From: JAAYUJ01 sp963698165
Lineage (GTDB): Bacteria; Desulfobacterota; Syntrophobacteria; Syntrophobacterales; Syntrophobacteraceae
NCBI GenBank assembly: GCA_963698165.1
Contig: CAVOPT010000023.1
Coordinates: 1-64,000, forward strand
Reading direction: 5' to 3'
DNA: 64,000 nucleotides
Both the position numbers and the translations under genes were made by a program. Shown in pieces: positions 9,501-17,316 of this stretch (the first letter of the stretch is position 1; each line of letters opens with the position of its first letter). Under the pieces are notes generated by a model. It was not told where the DNA came from, searched no databases, and saw nothing but the letters and a program-made list of their open reading frames with translations.

Positions 9501-10658
9501 CGAATACCAGAAGCGTCCGGCCCAATCGGGGCGAACGTTCGTGGCGTGCTTCGTCGTCCACTCCCAAGTGAGCATGCTTTTCCCATTGCCTCCGATTGCT
9601 TCGACGATGAAAAGGTTGGTGGGGTCGGCACGATTCCCCCAATCGTTGAGGGCGTTGAGTTCGGCTTCGCGTCCAACGAACTGGTGTAAGCCGATGTAGT
9701 CCGAGTTCCCGTAGAAGGCGGGAGCAGCTGGGATGGAGGGTAGACCGGCCATTCCCTCGGTAAAGGGTGCCGGTGGGGGGGCGACTGATTCAGGCAGAAG
9801 CGAACGTAGATAGCCAGGCAAGTTTGAATGGCTCCCGCCATAGGAAACGGCGCGGATATTGACTTTGAGAGTATCGAATCGCGCCTGGAATTCCTGTCGC
9901 TGAGTTTCCCCGCACACCAAGCAGTAGTCCCAATGGTCTGCCTGACGCGCACGCTCACCGTAGCGATCCAGCAGTAAACCGAAATCGGGATCAGACAAGC
10001 CATTCAGGCCGCAGCCAACATAGACCCAGGTGTTCGTCTTCCAGAATGCCGCGAGATCGTTGCGATACTGCTCGTCGCGGGCGATCTGTTCATACGACTT
10101 CCAATCGAGAACTACGGACTCGGGTCGCCTCCAGTACCCATGGAGGAAGGCGACCGTATCAGTGTCCCAGTCTCGGACGGCACTCAGAAGTTCATCGGTA
10201 TCTCGCCAAGTGACAGCGCGGAGAGTTGGTGGCTCGCCGAGCGCGAGGTCATCGTAGTTTGTGGTGGCGAGAAGATTCCCATACTGGCGAAGCGCATGGA
10301 GCGCATCGAGCACACTACTGTCCTTTGTCTTGATCTCACCAACGGTCCGAGCCAGCCACTCAGCAAAGTGCTTCGACTGAACACCGCCCATTCCTTCAGT
10401 GATATCCTGCGCTGCCGTGAGGAAGTGATGGGTTTGAGAGGTATCCTCCTTGAGCAACATTAGCTGAGCCTCGGCTATTCTATCTATCATGAGCTTGTGC
10501 TCTTTGAGCCACTCGATTCCGCTCTCTATCAATCCCGACCAAGTTGCTTGTGGATGCGAACTGGCCGCAATGGAAACTCCCGTACCAGCAACGATTACTG
10601 CGCGACGATTACGGATTGCGCTCCGTAGGTCAGCTTCAGGGTTGGCTGATGGTCTCAT
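6576..10658 (-). CDS. SIR2-STAND NTPase with C-terminal helical repeats (Avs/NLR-like defence protein)
   Basis: A protein of about 1,360 residues. The N-terminal SIR2-like domain (1 to about 290) has AGTGVS (about 24-29), TTNYDD with the catalytic Asn (about 132-137), LHG with the catalytic His (about 172-174) and VGCGL. This set predicts NAD+ cleavage. The central STAND ATPase (about 325-700) has Walker A GGNGKS (about 356-361), Walker B LLILDG (about 435-440), an STR sensor and the HPL motif. The remaining half is alpha-helical with TPR-like repeats, the usual sensor part. Related SIR2-STAND proteins sense phage proteins and deplete NAD+. ATG at 10658 is chosen; a longer frame begins with TTG at 10745 but has no ribosome site. 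The catalytic residues are intact. The trigger is unknown. Confidence 0.8.
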   Translation of the reverse strand: MRPSANPEADLRSAIRNRRAVIVAGTGVSIAASSHPQATWSGLIESGIEWLKEHKLMIDRIAEAQLMLLKEDTSQTHHFLTAAQDITEGMGGVQSKHFAEWLARTVGEIKTKDSSVLDALHALRQYGNLLATTNYDDLALGEPPTLRAVTWRDTDELLSAVRDWDTDTVAFLHGYWRRPESVVLDWKSYEQIARDEQYRNDLAAFWKTNTWVYVGCGLNGLSDPDFGLLLDRYGERARQADHWDYCLVCGETQRQEFQARFDTLKVNIRAVSYGGSHSNLPGYLRSLLPESVAPPPAPFTEGMAGLPSIPAAPAFYGNSDYIGLHQFVGREAELNALNDWGNRADPTNLFIVEAIGGNGKSMLTWEWTTKHATNVRPDWAGRFWYSFYERGASMQDFCHRALAYMTGRPLKEFAKRKTAEMQADIILCLHNRPWLLILDGLERVLVAYHRIDAAEVPDEEINAPIDKALTRNPCDAIYDEDSDLLRALAAVAPSKILISTRLTPRVLLNPSGQTIAGGRRLSLPGLRPSDAEKLMRFCGVEGDSVAIQSYLTTNCENHPLVIGVLAGLVNDFLPSRGNFDAWSVNPDGGCQLDLGQLTLTQRRNHILDAAFAVLPERSVQLLSTLALLSGSVDYETLEVFNPHLLDEPEKGRKPVPPERDWDWELLSTAEKAERRTQYEAALARWEDYRQAVKTWRESAEYCEAPRRLRETVRDLERRSLLQYDGRKKRYDLHPVVRGVAARRMKPEERQRYGERVVDYFSSLPHNPYEYADTLDDLHAGLSIVRTLQKLGRYEDAFWAYAGDLASALLFTLEANSEIISILRPFFSEDWKTLPNSLSGSAAAIVANHAGIALHRIGEYEHAFSAHCASLLHVLDLADWGNVQQGLFAISDTLAALNRLANQDRCLILAARLADVLDNQELVFLARLNRMVQMSNQGRWKDAEELWRLLDPMERSLTRLHYLPGEAECRFAQLRFRRGDAFEEFLAKAEDLANAGKSRSIIRDLRWLRGAWHLEQREWALALPNLQEAVRMAQESRIQDAESETGLALAKFHLGQLTEPRREAERLTDFSRPSHRNLAMLWLALDDEERAKRHAIAAYKWAWGQGEPYFNRYELTKVTELLRQMDVQVPHLLPYDAIKVEELPWEDAVAAAVDRLADLKKAEERLRSFPPEFFDSKTLSPPDMGRMTLTQARSFALEFYKRGDYAKANELLMVLVDGGFELPSSRCHLARIALMTERFSDAAREVAKAWALRAEGPAYVIPRILWLRLCLSLLELGVARTHMVPLLIGQLKSALKPDDAFMEWTMEPVLSHVQSRLHVSDYNLLSTLVAALSDRAKLHDLESSALWRDQKPISLDVPWPE

Positions 10659-10842
10659 GTCTTCAGAACTCTTTCTTGGAAGTGATTCCTTCGCACGGAG
10701 AATACGCTCATAGAACGCATATCTGCCGCCAGAATTGGGCGCCAAGCGCAGAATTCAAGCGATGCACCAGCGTCCCGGCCTTTGTTTGCGGGCAAAGGCC
10801 GTGATCCGGCCCTGCTACCTAGTGAATCCCATATCACTCTTC

Positions 10843-10955
10843 GTGCCCCAACGGGGCGCTCACCTGCGGAGCGGACGGCGAGCCGCAGGCTTGACGGCCG
10901 AGCCGTCAGGTGAAGTGCCTTGATACTATGTAAGGCCTCCTCGAATCGATGGTAT
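10843..10955 (+). ncRNA. Structured leader of the IS110 element (candidate bridge RNA region)
   Basis: Just upstream of the IS110 transposase are tightly packed stems: GCCCC/GGGGC with loop AAC (10845-10857); then an arrangement closed by TCACC (10860-10864) and GGTGA (10909-10913) enclosing TGCGG/CCGCA (865-869/883-887) and TGACGGC/GCCGTCA (892-898/902-908); then ATACTAT/ATGGTAT (923-929/949-955). The last loop contains CCTCCTC, partly complementary to the AAGGAGG ribosome site at 10985-10991. IS110-group elements are known to encode a bridge RNA in the left non-coding end, so that is the leading explanation. The stems are seen directly; identity as a bridge RNA is inference. Confidence 0.35.
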
Positions 10956-10998
10956 GTTTGCTGCGCCAACATCAAACACCAACGAAGGAGGAAGCCTG

Positions 10999-12042
10999 AT
11001 GAGATTCTACACCAAACAGCACCAGTATTACTGTGGAATTGATCTGCACACAAAGAAGATGTACGTGTGCATCCTCAACAGCTCTGGAGAGACTGTGGCA
11101 CACCGAAACCTGAATACGGATCCCGGGGCTTTCCTCGAGTTCATCGCTTCCTACCGGGAAGACATCGTGGTGGCTGCAGAGTGCATGTTCACCTGGTACT
11201 GGGTGGCCGATCTTTGTGCCAAAGAGAACATCCCCTTCGTGCTGGGCCACGCCCTTTACATGAAAGCAATCCATGGGGGCAAGAGCAAAAACGACAAAAT
11301 CGACTCCCATAAGATTGCCGTACTCTTGAGGGGCGGCATGCTGGCTCAGGCATATGTCTATCCCGCCAAGATGCGGGCCACAAGAGATCTTCTAAGAAGA
11401 AGAAATCATCTGGTGAGAAAGCGAGCAGAGCTGTTCGCTCATATCCAGAACACCGGAAGCCAGTACAACCTCCCTGACCCTCTCGGGCGCATTGCCAAGC
11501 CCAAGAACCGGGAAGGAATCGTTGATCGATTCGACCAGCCCAGCGTTCAGAAGAACATGGAAGTGGATCTGGAGATGATCGAAGCCTATGACCGCATCCT
11601 CATCCCTCTGGAGCGGGAGATCATAAAGACCGCCAATGGACACGATGCCCTTTCCTACAATCTGCTCAAAACCATTCCAGGGGTAGGCAGAATCCTTGCC
11701 CTGGTGATGCTCTATGAAATAGAGAACATCCAGCGATTCGAAACTGTCCAGGACTTTGCCTCCTATGCCCGCCTCGTCAAGTGTGCCAAAGAATCCAATG
11801 GGAAAAACTACGGGACCAGTGGCAAGAAGATCGGCAATGCTCACCTCAAGTGGGCGTTCAGTGAAGCCTCAGTGCTCTTCATCAAGAGCAATGAGCCCGC
11901 TAAGAAATACCTCGATCGACTTGCCCAAAAACACAAAAAGGGAAAAGCTCTCTCGATCCTGGCCCACAAGCTGGGGCGAGCTGCCTACTTCATGCTCAAA
12001 AACAAGGTGGCTTTCGATCAAGATAAATTCCTGAGCCACTAA
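10999..12042 (+). CDS. IS110-family transposase (DEDD RuvC-like plus transposase-20 domain)
   Basis: A complete 347-residue recombinase. The N-terminal RuvC-like part has GIDLH, AAECM and KNDKIDSHK, supplying the D-E-D-D metal ligands. The C-terminal half has the helix-hairpin-helix segment TIPGVGRILA and the conserved NGKNYGTSGKKIGNAHLKW stretch that carries the serine nucleophile in this family. ATG at 10999 is preceded by AAGGAGG; the frame is open further upstream to 10954 without a ribosome site. Insertion next to the 5' end of the SIR2-STAND gene is consistent with a mobile defence island. Element ends were not located, as expected for a family without classical terminal inverted repeats. 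Confidence 0.92.
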   Translation: MRFYTKQHQYYCGIDLHTKKMYVCILNSSGETVAHRNLNTDPGAFLEFIASYREDIVVAAECMFTWYWVADLCAKENIPFVLGHALYMKAIHGGKSKNDKIDSHKIAVLLRGGMLAQAYVYPAKMRATRDLLRRRNHLVRKRAELFAHIQNTGSQYNLPDPLGRIAKPKNREGIVDRFDQPSVQKNMEVDLEMIEAYDRILIPLEREIIKTANGHDALSYNLLKTIPGVGRILALVMLYEIENIQRFETVQDFASYARLVKCAKESNGKNYGTSGKKIGNAHLKWAFSEASVLFIKSNEPAKKYLDRLAQKHKKGKALSILAHKLGRAAYFMLKNKVAFDQDKFLSH

Positions 12043-12491
12043 ACAGTTGGAGGAGACGGATCAGCCTTTCTCGAAACTGGAGCCACACGGGAATGGAGCA
12101 CGTATTCGCCTTGATCCATGAAGGATTTGATCATCCTTGCACCGATCAGAGTGCTCGAAAAAGGATGTGCCCGATTGACACCCTGCAGCCCGTTGCGCTT
12201 GATTGGAGGTCCGTCTTGCTCCTTCATGCACGCTCGATGTTGGTCAAGTTCTGCCCCTCATCCGAACCCGCACCTAACTGGGGAGAGCGTTACCCCGACT
12301 CTTGACTGGGACGGCACGAGGGAGAACGTCATTGTTTCTAGGTCGCATCTTCTCGGAGAGGGCGCAACCACCCTCTTGCATGAACCCTCTTCGAAGGGTG
12401 AATCGAACCTCAATAAGTGTTTGGTGCAGGACTTGTTCCTGGCGCCCCTTGAAGAAACCCAAGTCAGAGCGACCTGCAGCGAGCAAAATGG

Positions 12492-12527
12492 CCGAACGGT
12501 AAAAAACTTCTCTTTTTTCCCGTTCGG
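12492..12527. repeat. Hairpin CCGAACGG/CCGTTCGG with inner A6/T6
   Basis: CCGAACGG at 12492-12499 pairs with CCGTTCGG at 12520-12527. Inside, AAAAAA (12501-12506) pairs with TTTTTT (12513-12518) around a six-base loop. It could end transcription or mark a mobile-element end. No gene with a stop immediately before it is known. Confidence 0.5.
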
Positions 12528-12674
12528 TAGTGTCTGCCAACAGGCACAGAATCCCGACGAAAAAAAGATGAACTTTTTCGTATAGGAGGAGTGTTCCCTA
12601 TTGACAGCGGGAGGCCTTATAAGTGTTCCGGCGCAAGGCGACGGGACAAGGCACGAACGAAGTGAGCGCCGCGA

Positions 12675-12699
12675 TTCCCGGCGACGAAGTCGCCGGGAA
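12675..12699. repeat. Perfect 11-bp hairpin TTCCCGGCGAC/GTCGCCGGGAA
   Basis: A perfect 11-bp stem with a GAA loop, without a T-tract on either side. It sits between two transposase remnants. It resembles a REP-type unit or the tip of a mobile element rather than a simple terminator. No second copy was noticed in this window. Confidence 0.5.
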
Positions 12700-12974
12700 C
12701 AAGTGATTCTGTAGTTTCTGTATATCTCCGGGACGCGGGGCAAGTCCTTGATTCTCAGCAGGGCAATGAAGGTTTGGCCTGTGGGCCACTGCGATGAGCG
12801 GACTGCCCACATCATTCTGATATCTCAATGTATTTTATGGATAGGGTTTTTTCAAGGATTTTCCGATACAGTTGGTGCATCTTTCTGTCTATCACGCAGA
12901 GTGGAAGGATATCATGAAACTGGAGAGCTCCGCATGCGAAGCATCCCTTCAGCATTGCAGACACAATTCGTGGC

Positions 12975-13449
12975 GTTGGAGATATGGCAGAACATGCGGT
13001 GCTCGATTTTGTCCCACTTGCTGATTCCCGGCGGCAGGTGACACACACTCATAGTGAGCCCCGATTCGTCTGCCAGTCCCTGTAGTTCTCGTTTCCACAA
13101 ACGGGTCCGATATCAGTTGCTCCCGCCGGCATCGGCGGTGATCAGCACTTCGGTGGCTTGAGGATAAGTTGGTCGACCCATTTGGTTCCACCAGGCGCTG
13201 ATGGACTGGACGGCGAATTGGGCCGTGTCATGATCAATTCCCACACTGACCCAACCCTGATTTTGGCCGATATCGTAAACTCCGTAAGGGATTGCCTTCC
13301 CCGGCAACTTGTCCTTGAAATCGTGGCAACGCACCTCTTCCGGCCGCCCCTATGGTTTCCACACGCCCTGCCTTCTTGAAATCACCCACACATTCTTTCT
13401 TTTTGGCATCAACCGAGATGACCGGTTGTCGACGATCTTGGAATTCCAC
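12975..13449 (-). pseudogene. ISAzo13-type (Rhodopirellula DDE) transposase remnant
   Basis: Three reading frames in succession give the familiar order of this transposase. VISVDAKKKECVGDFK comes first (13449 to about 13350). GKAIPYGVYDIGQNQGWVSV and IDHDTAQFAVQSISAWWNQM (13334-13113) then run to ITADAGGSN. Finally WKRELQGLADESGLTMSVCH and GISKWDKIEHRMFCHIS (13100 to about 12978) are in another frame. At least two frameshifts (near 13340 and 13110) and loss of both ends make it non-functional. It abuts the 3' end of the alkaline phosphatase gene. Confidence 0.85.
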
Positions 13450-13469
13450 CTTTTCCGCGCTTCCCCGGG

Positions 13470-15045
13470 CTAAGGCTTCTTGTCAACTTCCGCCTTCGCC
13501 GCCTTGACCTTCAACGGGGAATCCTGGGGCACACCCGCTGCTTCCGCCATGATGTGGTAGAGCTGGGTGTTGTCGATGATTCTCTGGCCTGGATACCATT
13601 CTCCCTCGTGGCCGAAGAAGACATCGACGGCCCTGCCCATGGCGTAAACCCTGACCAGTTCGTTGGTGTGCTTGCCCCGTGCCGTAGGTCACCTCTCCGT
13701 CGGGATAGGTGCTGCCCGCCTGAGCGGGCAGGTCCCCGGCACCGAGAGGCTTGGCGTCATTGAGCCGCATGAAGCTGTTTCCGTGGTCGGATGTCACGAT
13801 GAGCAGCGTGTTGTCCCAGTGAATGTCGTCCCCTTCCCGATTCACAAAATCGATGGCCGCCTCGACGGCGGAGTCCATGTCCCAGATGTTGCCGATCATC
13901 CGCCTGTAATCCTTGGCGTGGTTGGCCCAGTCGATGTCCCCCTGCTCCACCATGAGAAAGAACCCCTCCTTGTCCTGACTCAAGACCTTTAGCGCGGCCA
14001 GGGTTGCATCTTTGAGCAGGGGATTCTCGATGGTTTTACGGGTAACGAGAGGATTCCCGGGGAGGTCCTGGGGAACCGGGGATTCAAAGTTGCCCTCGGG
14101 GCCCCCGAAGAGACCAAAGAGCTTCTTTCCCTCTTTTGCCGCCTCCTGGGCTTTCTGGAGCAGGGCAACGGCTCCGTCGCGTCCGGAGGTTCGTTCCGCG
14201 AAAAGGTACTCGTCGGCGTCATTAGTCCTCAGGTCATTGTAGAGAGCAAGGGGCATGTAGACGGGCTTGCAGGTCGTTGGGTCGGCCGGGTTCGGGCACT
14301 TGGCGTCGAAAAGGGGGTGCCCGCCGCCGATGACCACTTCCGGCTTGACCCCCGTGAGGATTTCCCGGGCTATGGCGTGATAGTCGCCGCGGGTCTTGTT
14401 GTGGCTCACATGAGCGGCCGGTGTCGCGTGGGTGAAGGGGACGGTGCTCACGACACCGATGGCGTACCCCAGTTTCTGCCGAAGGAGCTCGGCGATGGTG
14501 GTCAGCTTGCCGTTGTCCGGGTCCCCGGGGAGCCACGCGATGTTTCCGCCGTCCGTCTTGTGTCCTGTTGCCCACGCTGTGGCCGCGGAGGCCGAATCTG
14601 TGGCGAAAGGCCTGGTCAGCGGGCAGTTGTCGGCATCGAGAAAGTAGAGACCGTCAATTCCACTCACTTGCTGAGGATAAGGCTCAAGGCCTCCCTTCAG
14701 GGGATCGTAGCCGACGGTCGGAATGATTTGCGACGGATCGTAGGGCGCCTGGCCGAGAAGTTTTGCGTACCGGTTATAGGTGGTCACGTCCCAGGTGGTG
14801 GCGCTGTTCTTGTAAGGAAGCTGATGGAAACCGAGCTTGGCGTCGCCTCCGTAAAGGTATCGGCTGGCCGCCACTTCATGCTCAAGCTGCATGCCGTCGC
14901 CAACGAAAAGGATGACGTGCTTGGCCCGCGGTTTGACGTGGCGCCTGTCCTGTTCATGTGCCGACGCCGGATGGATCGTGCCGATAAGGAGGGCCGTGGC
15001 AAGAACAGCTGCCATGGCCTTTCGAACGTTTGATGTGCCTTGCAT
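13470..15045 (-). CDS. PhoA-type alkaline phosphatase, frameshifted near the C-terminus
   Basis: An exported metallo-phosphomonoesterase. It has a signal peptide of about 30 residues ending in a PASA cleavage motif, VILFVGDGM with a metal-binding Asp, TDSASAATAWATG with the nucleophile Ser, a THATPAAHVSH segment, MVEQGDIDWANHAKD and VTSDHGN. After EVTYGTG the frame is lost. Removing one G from the GGGG run (complement of 13675-13678) restores KHTNEL and a normal end at TAG 13472-13470, whereas the unshifted frame reads an out-of-family tail to 13483. GTGKHTN carries a late metal ligand, so the protein as read should be impaired. ATG at 15045 is preferred because GGAG lies six bases upstream; ATG at 15057 is the alternative. 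Confidence 0.85.
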
Positions 15046-15367
15046 GGAAGTCTCCATGGGAAGTGTTCAGGCGGACCGTGCCCTTCGACCACAAAATAAT
15101 GCCGGATCGAAGAAAAAGTAAACCGCTCACCTCCTTTCCCTGCCGGATTGACGAAAGCACTTCAGGAGACAACATGCACACGGAGCTGTTACGCTTCCGC
15201 AAAGGGATCATGACGATCCTGTTTTTCGTCATTCATCGAAATGATGAATTGACCGGGAAGCTTTCCATCGAACCAATCAATTTGACTGAGGCTCCCCTTT
15301 CTTTCTAGACTTCCCCCTGTTTTGCTCCATTTGAATCAAAGGATTGTTATCTCCAGGAGCGTTCTGC
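15046..15367. other. Divergent intergenic region (alkaline phosphatase / MauE-like)
   Basis: About 320 bases between divergently transcribed genes. It is AT-richer around 15225-15310, with possible weak -35 boxes (TTGACC at 15249, TTGACT at 15283) but no good -10 partner. I saw no clear Pho box. No gene is supported here. Confidence 0.4.
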
Positions 15368-15910
15368 ATGCCCCGGATTTCAGTGATTCGGAAGCGAGGT
15401 TGGAAGGCGGGTGAATGGCGGGGTGCCATGGTCGGGTTCACGTGGCTCCCTCATGGCCTGCGGATCGGGTTGGCCCTGGTTTTCGTGTGGGCGGGTGCCG
15501 CGAAATTGGTGGATCCCCGGGCTTTCGCCCGTGTCATCTCAGGCTATGGACTCCTGCCCGAGGAGCTCCTGGTTCCGGTGGCGGTGGGCCTGCCTGCCCT
15601 CGAGTTCATCGCCGGCCTGGGGCTGCTGTTCGACGTGAGGGGAAGCCTCGAGACCATCCTGGCACTCCTGGTCATGTTCCTGCTCGTTCTGGGTTTTGCC
15701 GTTGTCCAGAACCTCGACGTGGATTGCGGGTGTTTCTCCCAGGACGAAATGCAGTCCCACAACAGCCTGCGGTTGGCTTTCGCCAGGGATGTGGGAATGC
15801 TTTTCATCACGTTGTTTCTCTTGGTCTGGAAGCGGCTCCGAACCCGTCGGGCCGGATCCCGCGCGTCGTCAACCGCATCGCCCAAAGACTTGAAGGAGGA
15901 ATTGGCATGA
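15368..15910 (+). CDS. MauE/DoxX-like membrane protein
   Basis: A 180-residue inner-membrane protein with four predicted membrane segments (LRIGLALVFVWAGAAKL; the VPVAVGLPALEFIAGLGLLF region; ILALLVMFLLVLGFAVV; VGMLFITLFLLVW) and the NLDVDCGCF cysteine pair after the third. This is the MauE/DoxX pattern of proteins linked to thiol or quinone redox chemistry. ATG at 15368 has AGGAG eight bases upstream; a further ATG at 15428 is weaker. The stop overlaps the ATG of the rhodanese gene by four bases (ATGA), so the two are translationally coupled. A role in periplasmic thiol or sulfur redox is inference from the pairing. Confidence 0.7.
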   Translation: MPRISVIRKRGWKAGEWRGAMVGFTWLPHGLRIGLALVFVWAGAAKLVDPRAFARVISGYGLLPEELLVPVAVGLPALEFIAGLGLLFDVRGSLETILALLVMFLLVLGFAVVQNLDVDCGCFSQDEMQSHNSLRLAFARDVGMLFITLFLLVWKRLRTRRAGSRASSTASPKDLKEELA

Positions 15911-16425
15911 TCAAACTGAAAAGGCTCATGTGGCCCATCCTGGCGTCGGCAGTGTTCGTATTGTCTCTTTCCGGGCCTTGCGGAGCACTGGAATGGGGGA
16001 CCAAGGAACTCGACACCGAAAAGCTCGCAGTGAAGTTTGCGACCGACGTTCAAAAGGGGGGGTATCAGATCGTCACGACTGAAGAACTGAAGGCTCTCAT
16101 GGACAAGAAGGAAAACATGCTCATCGTGGACACGATGCCTTTTGAGGACAGCTTCAAGAAAAACCACCTGCCTGGGGCCGTAAACTTCGTCTTCCCCCTG
16201 GAGGAAGTCGGTCAGCTGGATGACAAGACGAAAAGCGAATATGAAAAACTGCTGGGAGGCGACAAGAATCGGATGATCGTCGTGTACTGCGGATTCACCA
16301 AGTGCGGTAGAAGCCACAACGGGGCCATGTGGGCCAAGAAACTTGGGTACACCAATGTTTACCGCTATCCTGGCGGGATAAAGGCCTGGATGGAAGCCGA
16401 CTACCCGGTGGAAAAGGCTCAGTAG
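15907..16425 (+). CDS. Exported rhodanese-domain protein
   Basis: A 172-residue protein with an N-terminal signal peptide (basic start, hydrophobic core, possible cleavage after SGPCGA) and one rhodanese fold. VTTEELKALMD, a VDTMP strand, HLPGAVNF, then the active-site loop VVYCGFTKCGRSHN with the catalytic Cys, and VYRYPGGIKAWMEADYPVE complete the domain. A periplasmic sulfur carrier or thiol-handling role is likely, next to a MauE/DoxX membrane partner to which it is coupled by an ATGA overlap. The cysteine in the signal region might be a lipobox-like residue, but a clean L-x-x-C box is absent. Confidence 0.8.
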   Translation: MIKLKRLMWPILASAVFVLSLSGPCGALEWGTKELDTEKLAVKFATDVQKGGYQIVTTEELKALMDKKENMLIVDTMPFEDSFKKNHLPGAVNFVFPLEEVGQLDDKTKSEYEKLLGGDKNRMIVVYCGFTKCGRSHNGAMWAKKLGYTNVYRYPGGIKAWMEADYPVEKAQ

Positions 16426-16563
16426 GGACTACCGGTGTTCCGGTTTGCTTCAAGGCTCCAGCGGCAACTCGCCGACGGAGCGCCACGCGTATCCCTGGTA
16501 GCGCCGCCTTCCACGGCGGTGGGCAAATTTAGGGCCTTCGAGGATCTGTGTGAGAAATGCCTG

Positions 16564-16611
16564 CTGTAGCATAGTGGGCGTTAGGGACGGGCACGAGGCC
16601 CTATGCTACAG
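16564..16611. repeat. Palindromic dispersed repeat, copy A (CTGTAGCATAG ends)
   Basis: CTGTAGCATAG at 16564-16574 and CTATGCTACAG at 16601-16611 are perfect 11-bp inverted ends around a 26-base centre. A second copy in the opposite orientation lies at 30191-30245, and its half-unit is reiterated near 59941-60029. Apart from a small GCCGCC/GGCGG hairpin near 16505, nothing else was seen in the gene-free stretch 16426-16761. Confidence 0.85.
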
Positions 16612-16761
16612 GGTGATGAACTCTGAAACGGGGTGACTCCGGCGATTTTCACGCCAATCCACGATGAGCGCAAATCAATACGCGCCGTCGTGGAAGACGG
16701 CGGTACCGTTCTGACAAGTAGCCCGTAATGAGGCACTTGGTGCCGGACAGGCTCAAACGGA

Positions 16762-16965
16762 TCAAACCCGCTTCTCCTTGACGAGGCGGGCAAAGTGCTC
16801 GAAGGAACGGTCGTAAGTCCTCTCGGCATCCTGAGGGAAACAACAGGCGGGAAGCTGCCGACTCTTGACGTGGTATTGCAGGCAGTCGCAGCACACGCCC
16901 TTTCGCGAACAGGGGTCGTAGCTGCAATTGCACTTCTCGAGATTTTGTTCCTTCTTGCAGTCCAT
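16762..16965 (-). CDS. Small cysteine-rich protein (DUF6485-like)
   Basis: A 67-residue protein whose N-terminal half carries eight or nine cysteines (MDCKKEQNLEKCNCSYDPC, then GVCCDC and ACCFP), the pattern of a small metal-binding domain, followed by a helical basic tail. It resembles the DUF6485 family of anaerobes. ATG at 16965 has AGGGA five bases upstream. It starts ten bases after the 60-residue membrane protein, so they form an operon. A metal- or redox-related role is inference from the cysteines. Confidence 0.7.
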   Translation of the reverse strand: MDCKKEQNLEKCNCSYDPCSRKGVCCDCLQYHVKSRQLPACCFPQDAERTYDRSFEHFARLVKEKRV

Positions 16966-16975
16966 GGATATCCCT

Positions 16976-17158
16976 TTAATGAGCCGCCTTTTCCCTGCCA
17001 TAACCCTTTGAGATCATAAGGCTCAGCAGGAAGAGGAGCACGGCCTCCCACACGATCACCGCCGTCCACTTCTCGAAGAAAACCCAGAAAAGACCCCCGC
17101 CTACAATGGCGGGTACGATGGAGAGGATCAACATTCCCAGCGCCCATGCCCAGTTCAT
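16976..17158 (-). CDS. Small membrane protein (two helices)
   Basis: A 60-residue protein with two hydrophobic helices (residues 3-27 and 33-48) and a short basic end. AAGGAGG lies just before the ATG at 17158. It leads a two-gene operon with the cysteine-rich protein that follows. Nothing more specific can be said; it may be a small anchor for its neighbour. Confidence 0.55.
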   Translation of the reverse strand: MNWAWALGMLILSIVPAIVGGGLFWVFFEKWTAVIVWEAVLLFLLSLMISKGYGREKAAH

Positions 17159-17316
17159 AGCTCGCCCTCCTTGGCTGATTCAAGATGGATTCCCCACGCA
17201 AGCCTTCCTACCACAAGGCGGCTTCTCTTTCAACACATTAGACCGGTTTCAGGAGGATGATCAGGGAAGCAGAGGCATTCACGGAGTGGCTGGTGAAAGC
17301 TGGACCCACGGCCCGT

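Larger units (their letters stand above)
12043..12974. other. Gene-free region between IS110 and ISAzo13 remains, rich in palindromes
   Basis: About 930 bases hold no supported gene. The first part should include the right end of the IS110 element. Three strong hairpins occur: 12492-12527, 12558-12580 (CGAAAAA/TTTTTCG) and 12675-12699. Open frames crossing the region have no ribosome site and no recognisable protein features. The region is best read as mobile-element debris. Confidence 0.5.

Noticed and set aside
10659..10745. Longer N-terminus of the SIR2-STAND protein starting at TTG 10745
   Set aside because: No ribosome site precedes it, and the extra residues lie before the SIR2 domain without similarity to it.
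12118..12585. Open frame of 155 codons downstream of the IS110 transposase
   Set aside because: No ribosome site, no recognisable protein features, and it crosses two hairpins in mobile-element debris.
13483..13670. C-terminal tail of the unshifted alkaline phosphatase frame
   Set aside because: The sequence after YGTG is Gly/His/Arg-rich and unlike the family. The alternative frame restores the expected KHTNEL and a normal end.
15415..16425. A 336-codon frame ending with the rhodanese protein
   Set aside because: The first 165 codons are the shifted frame of the MauE/DoxX gene. The rhodanese has its own ATG and signal peptide at 15907.
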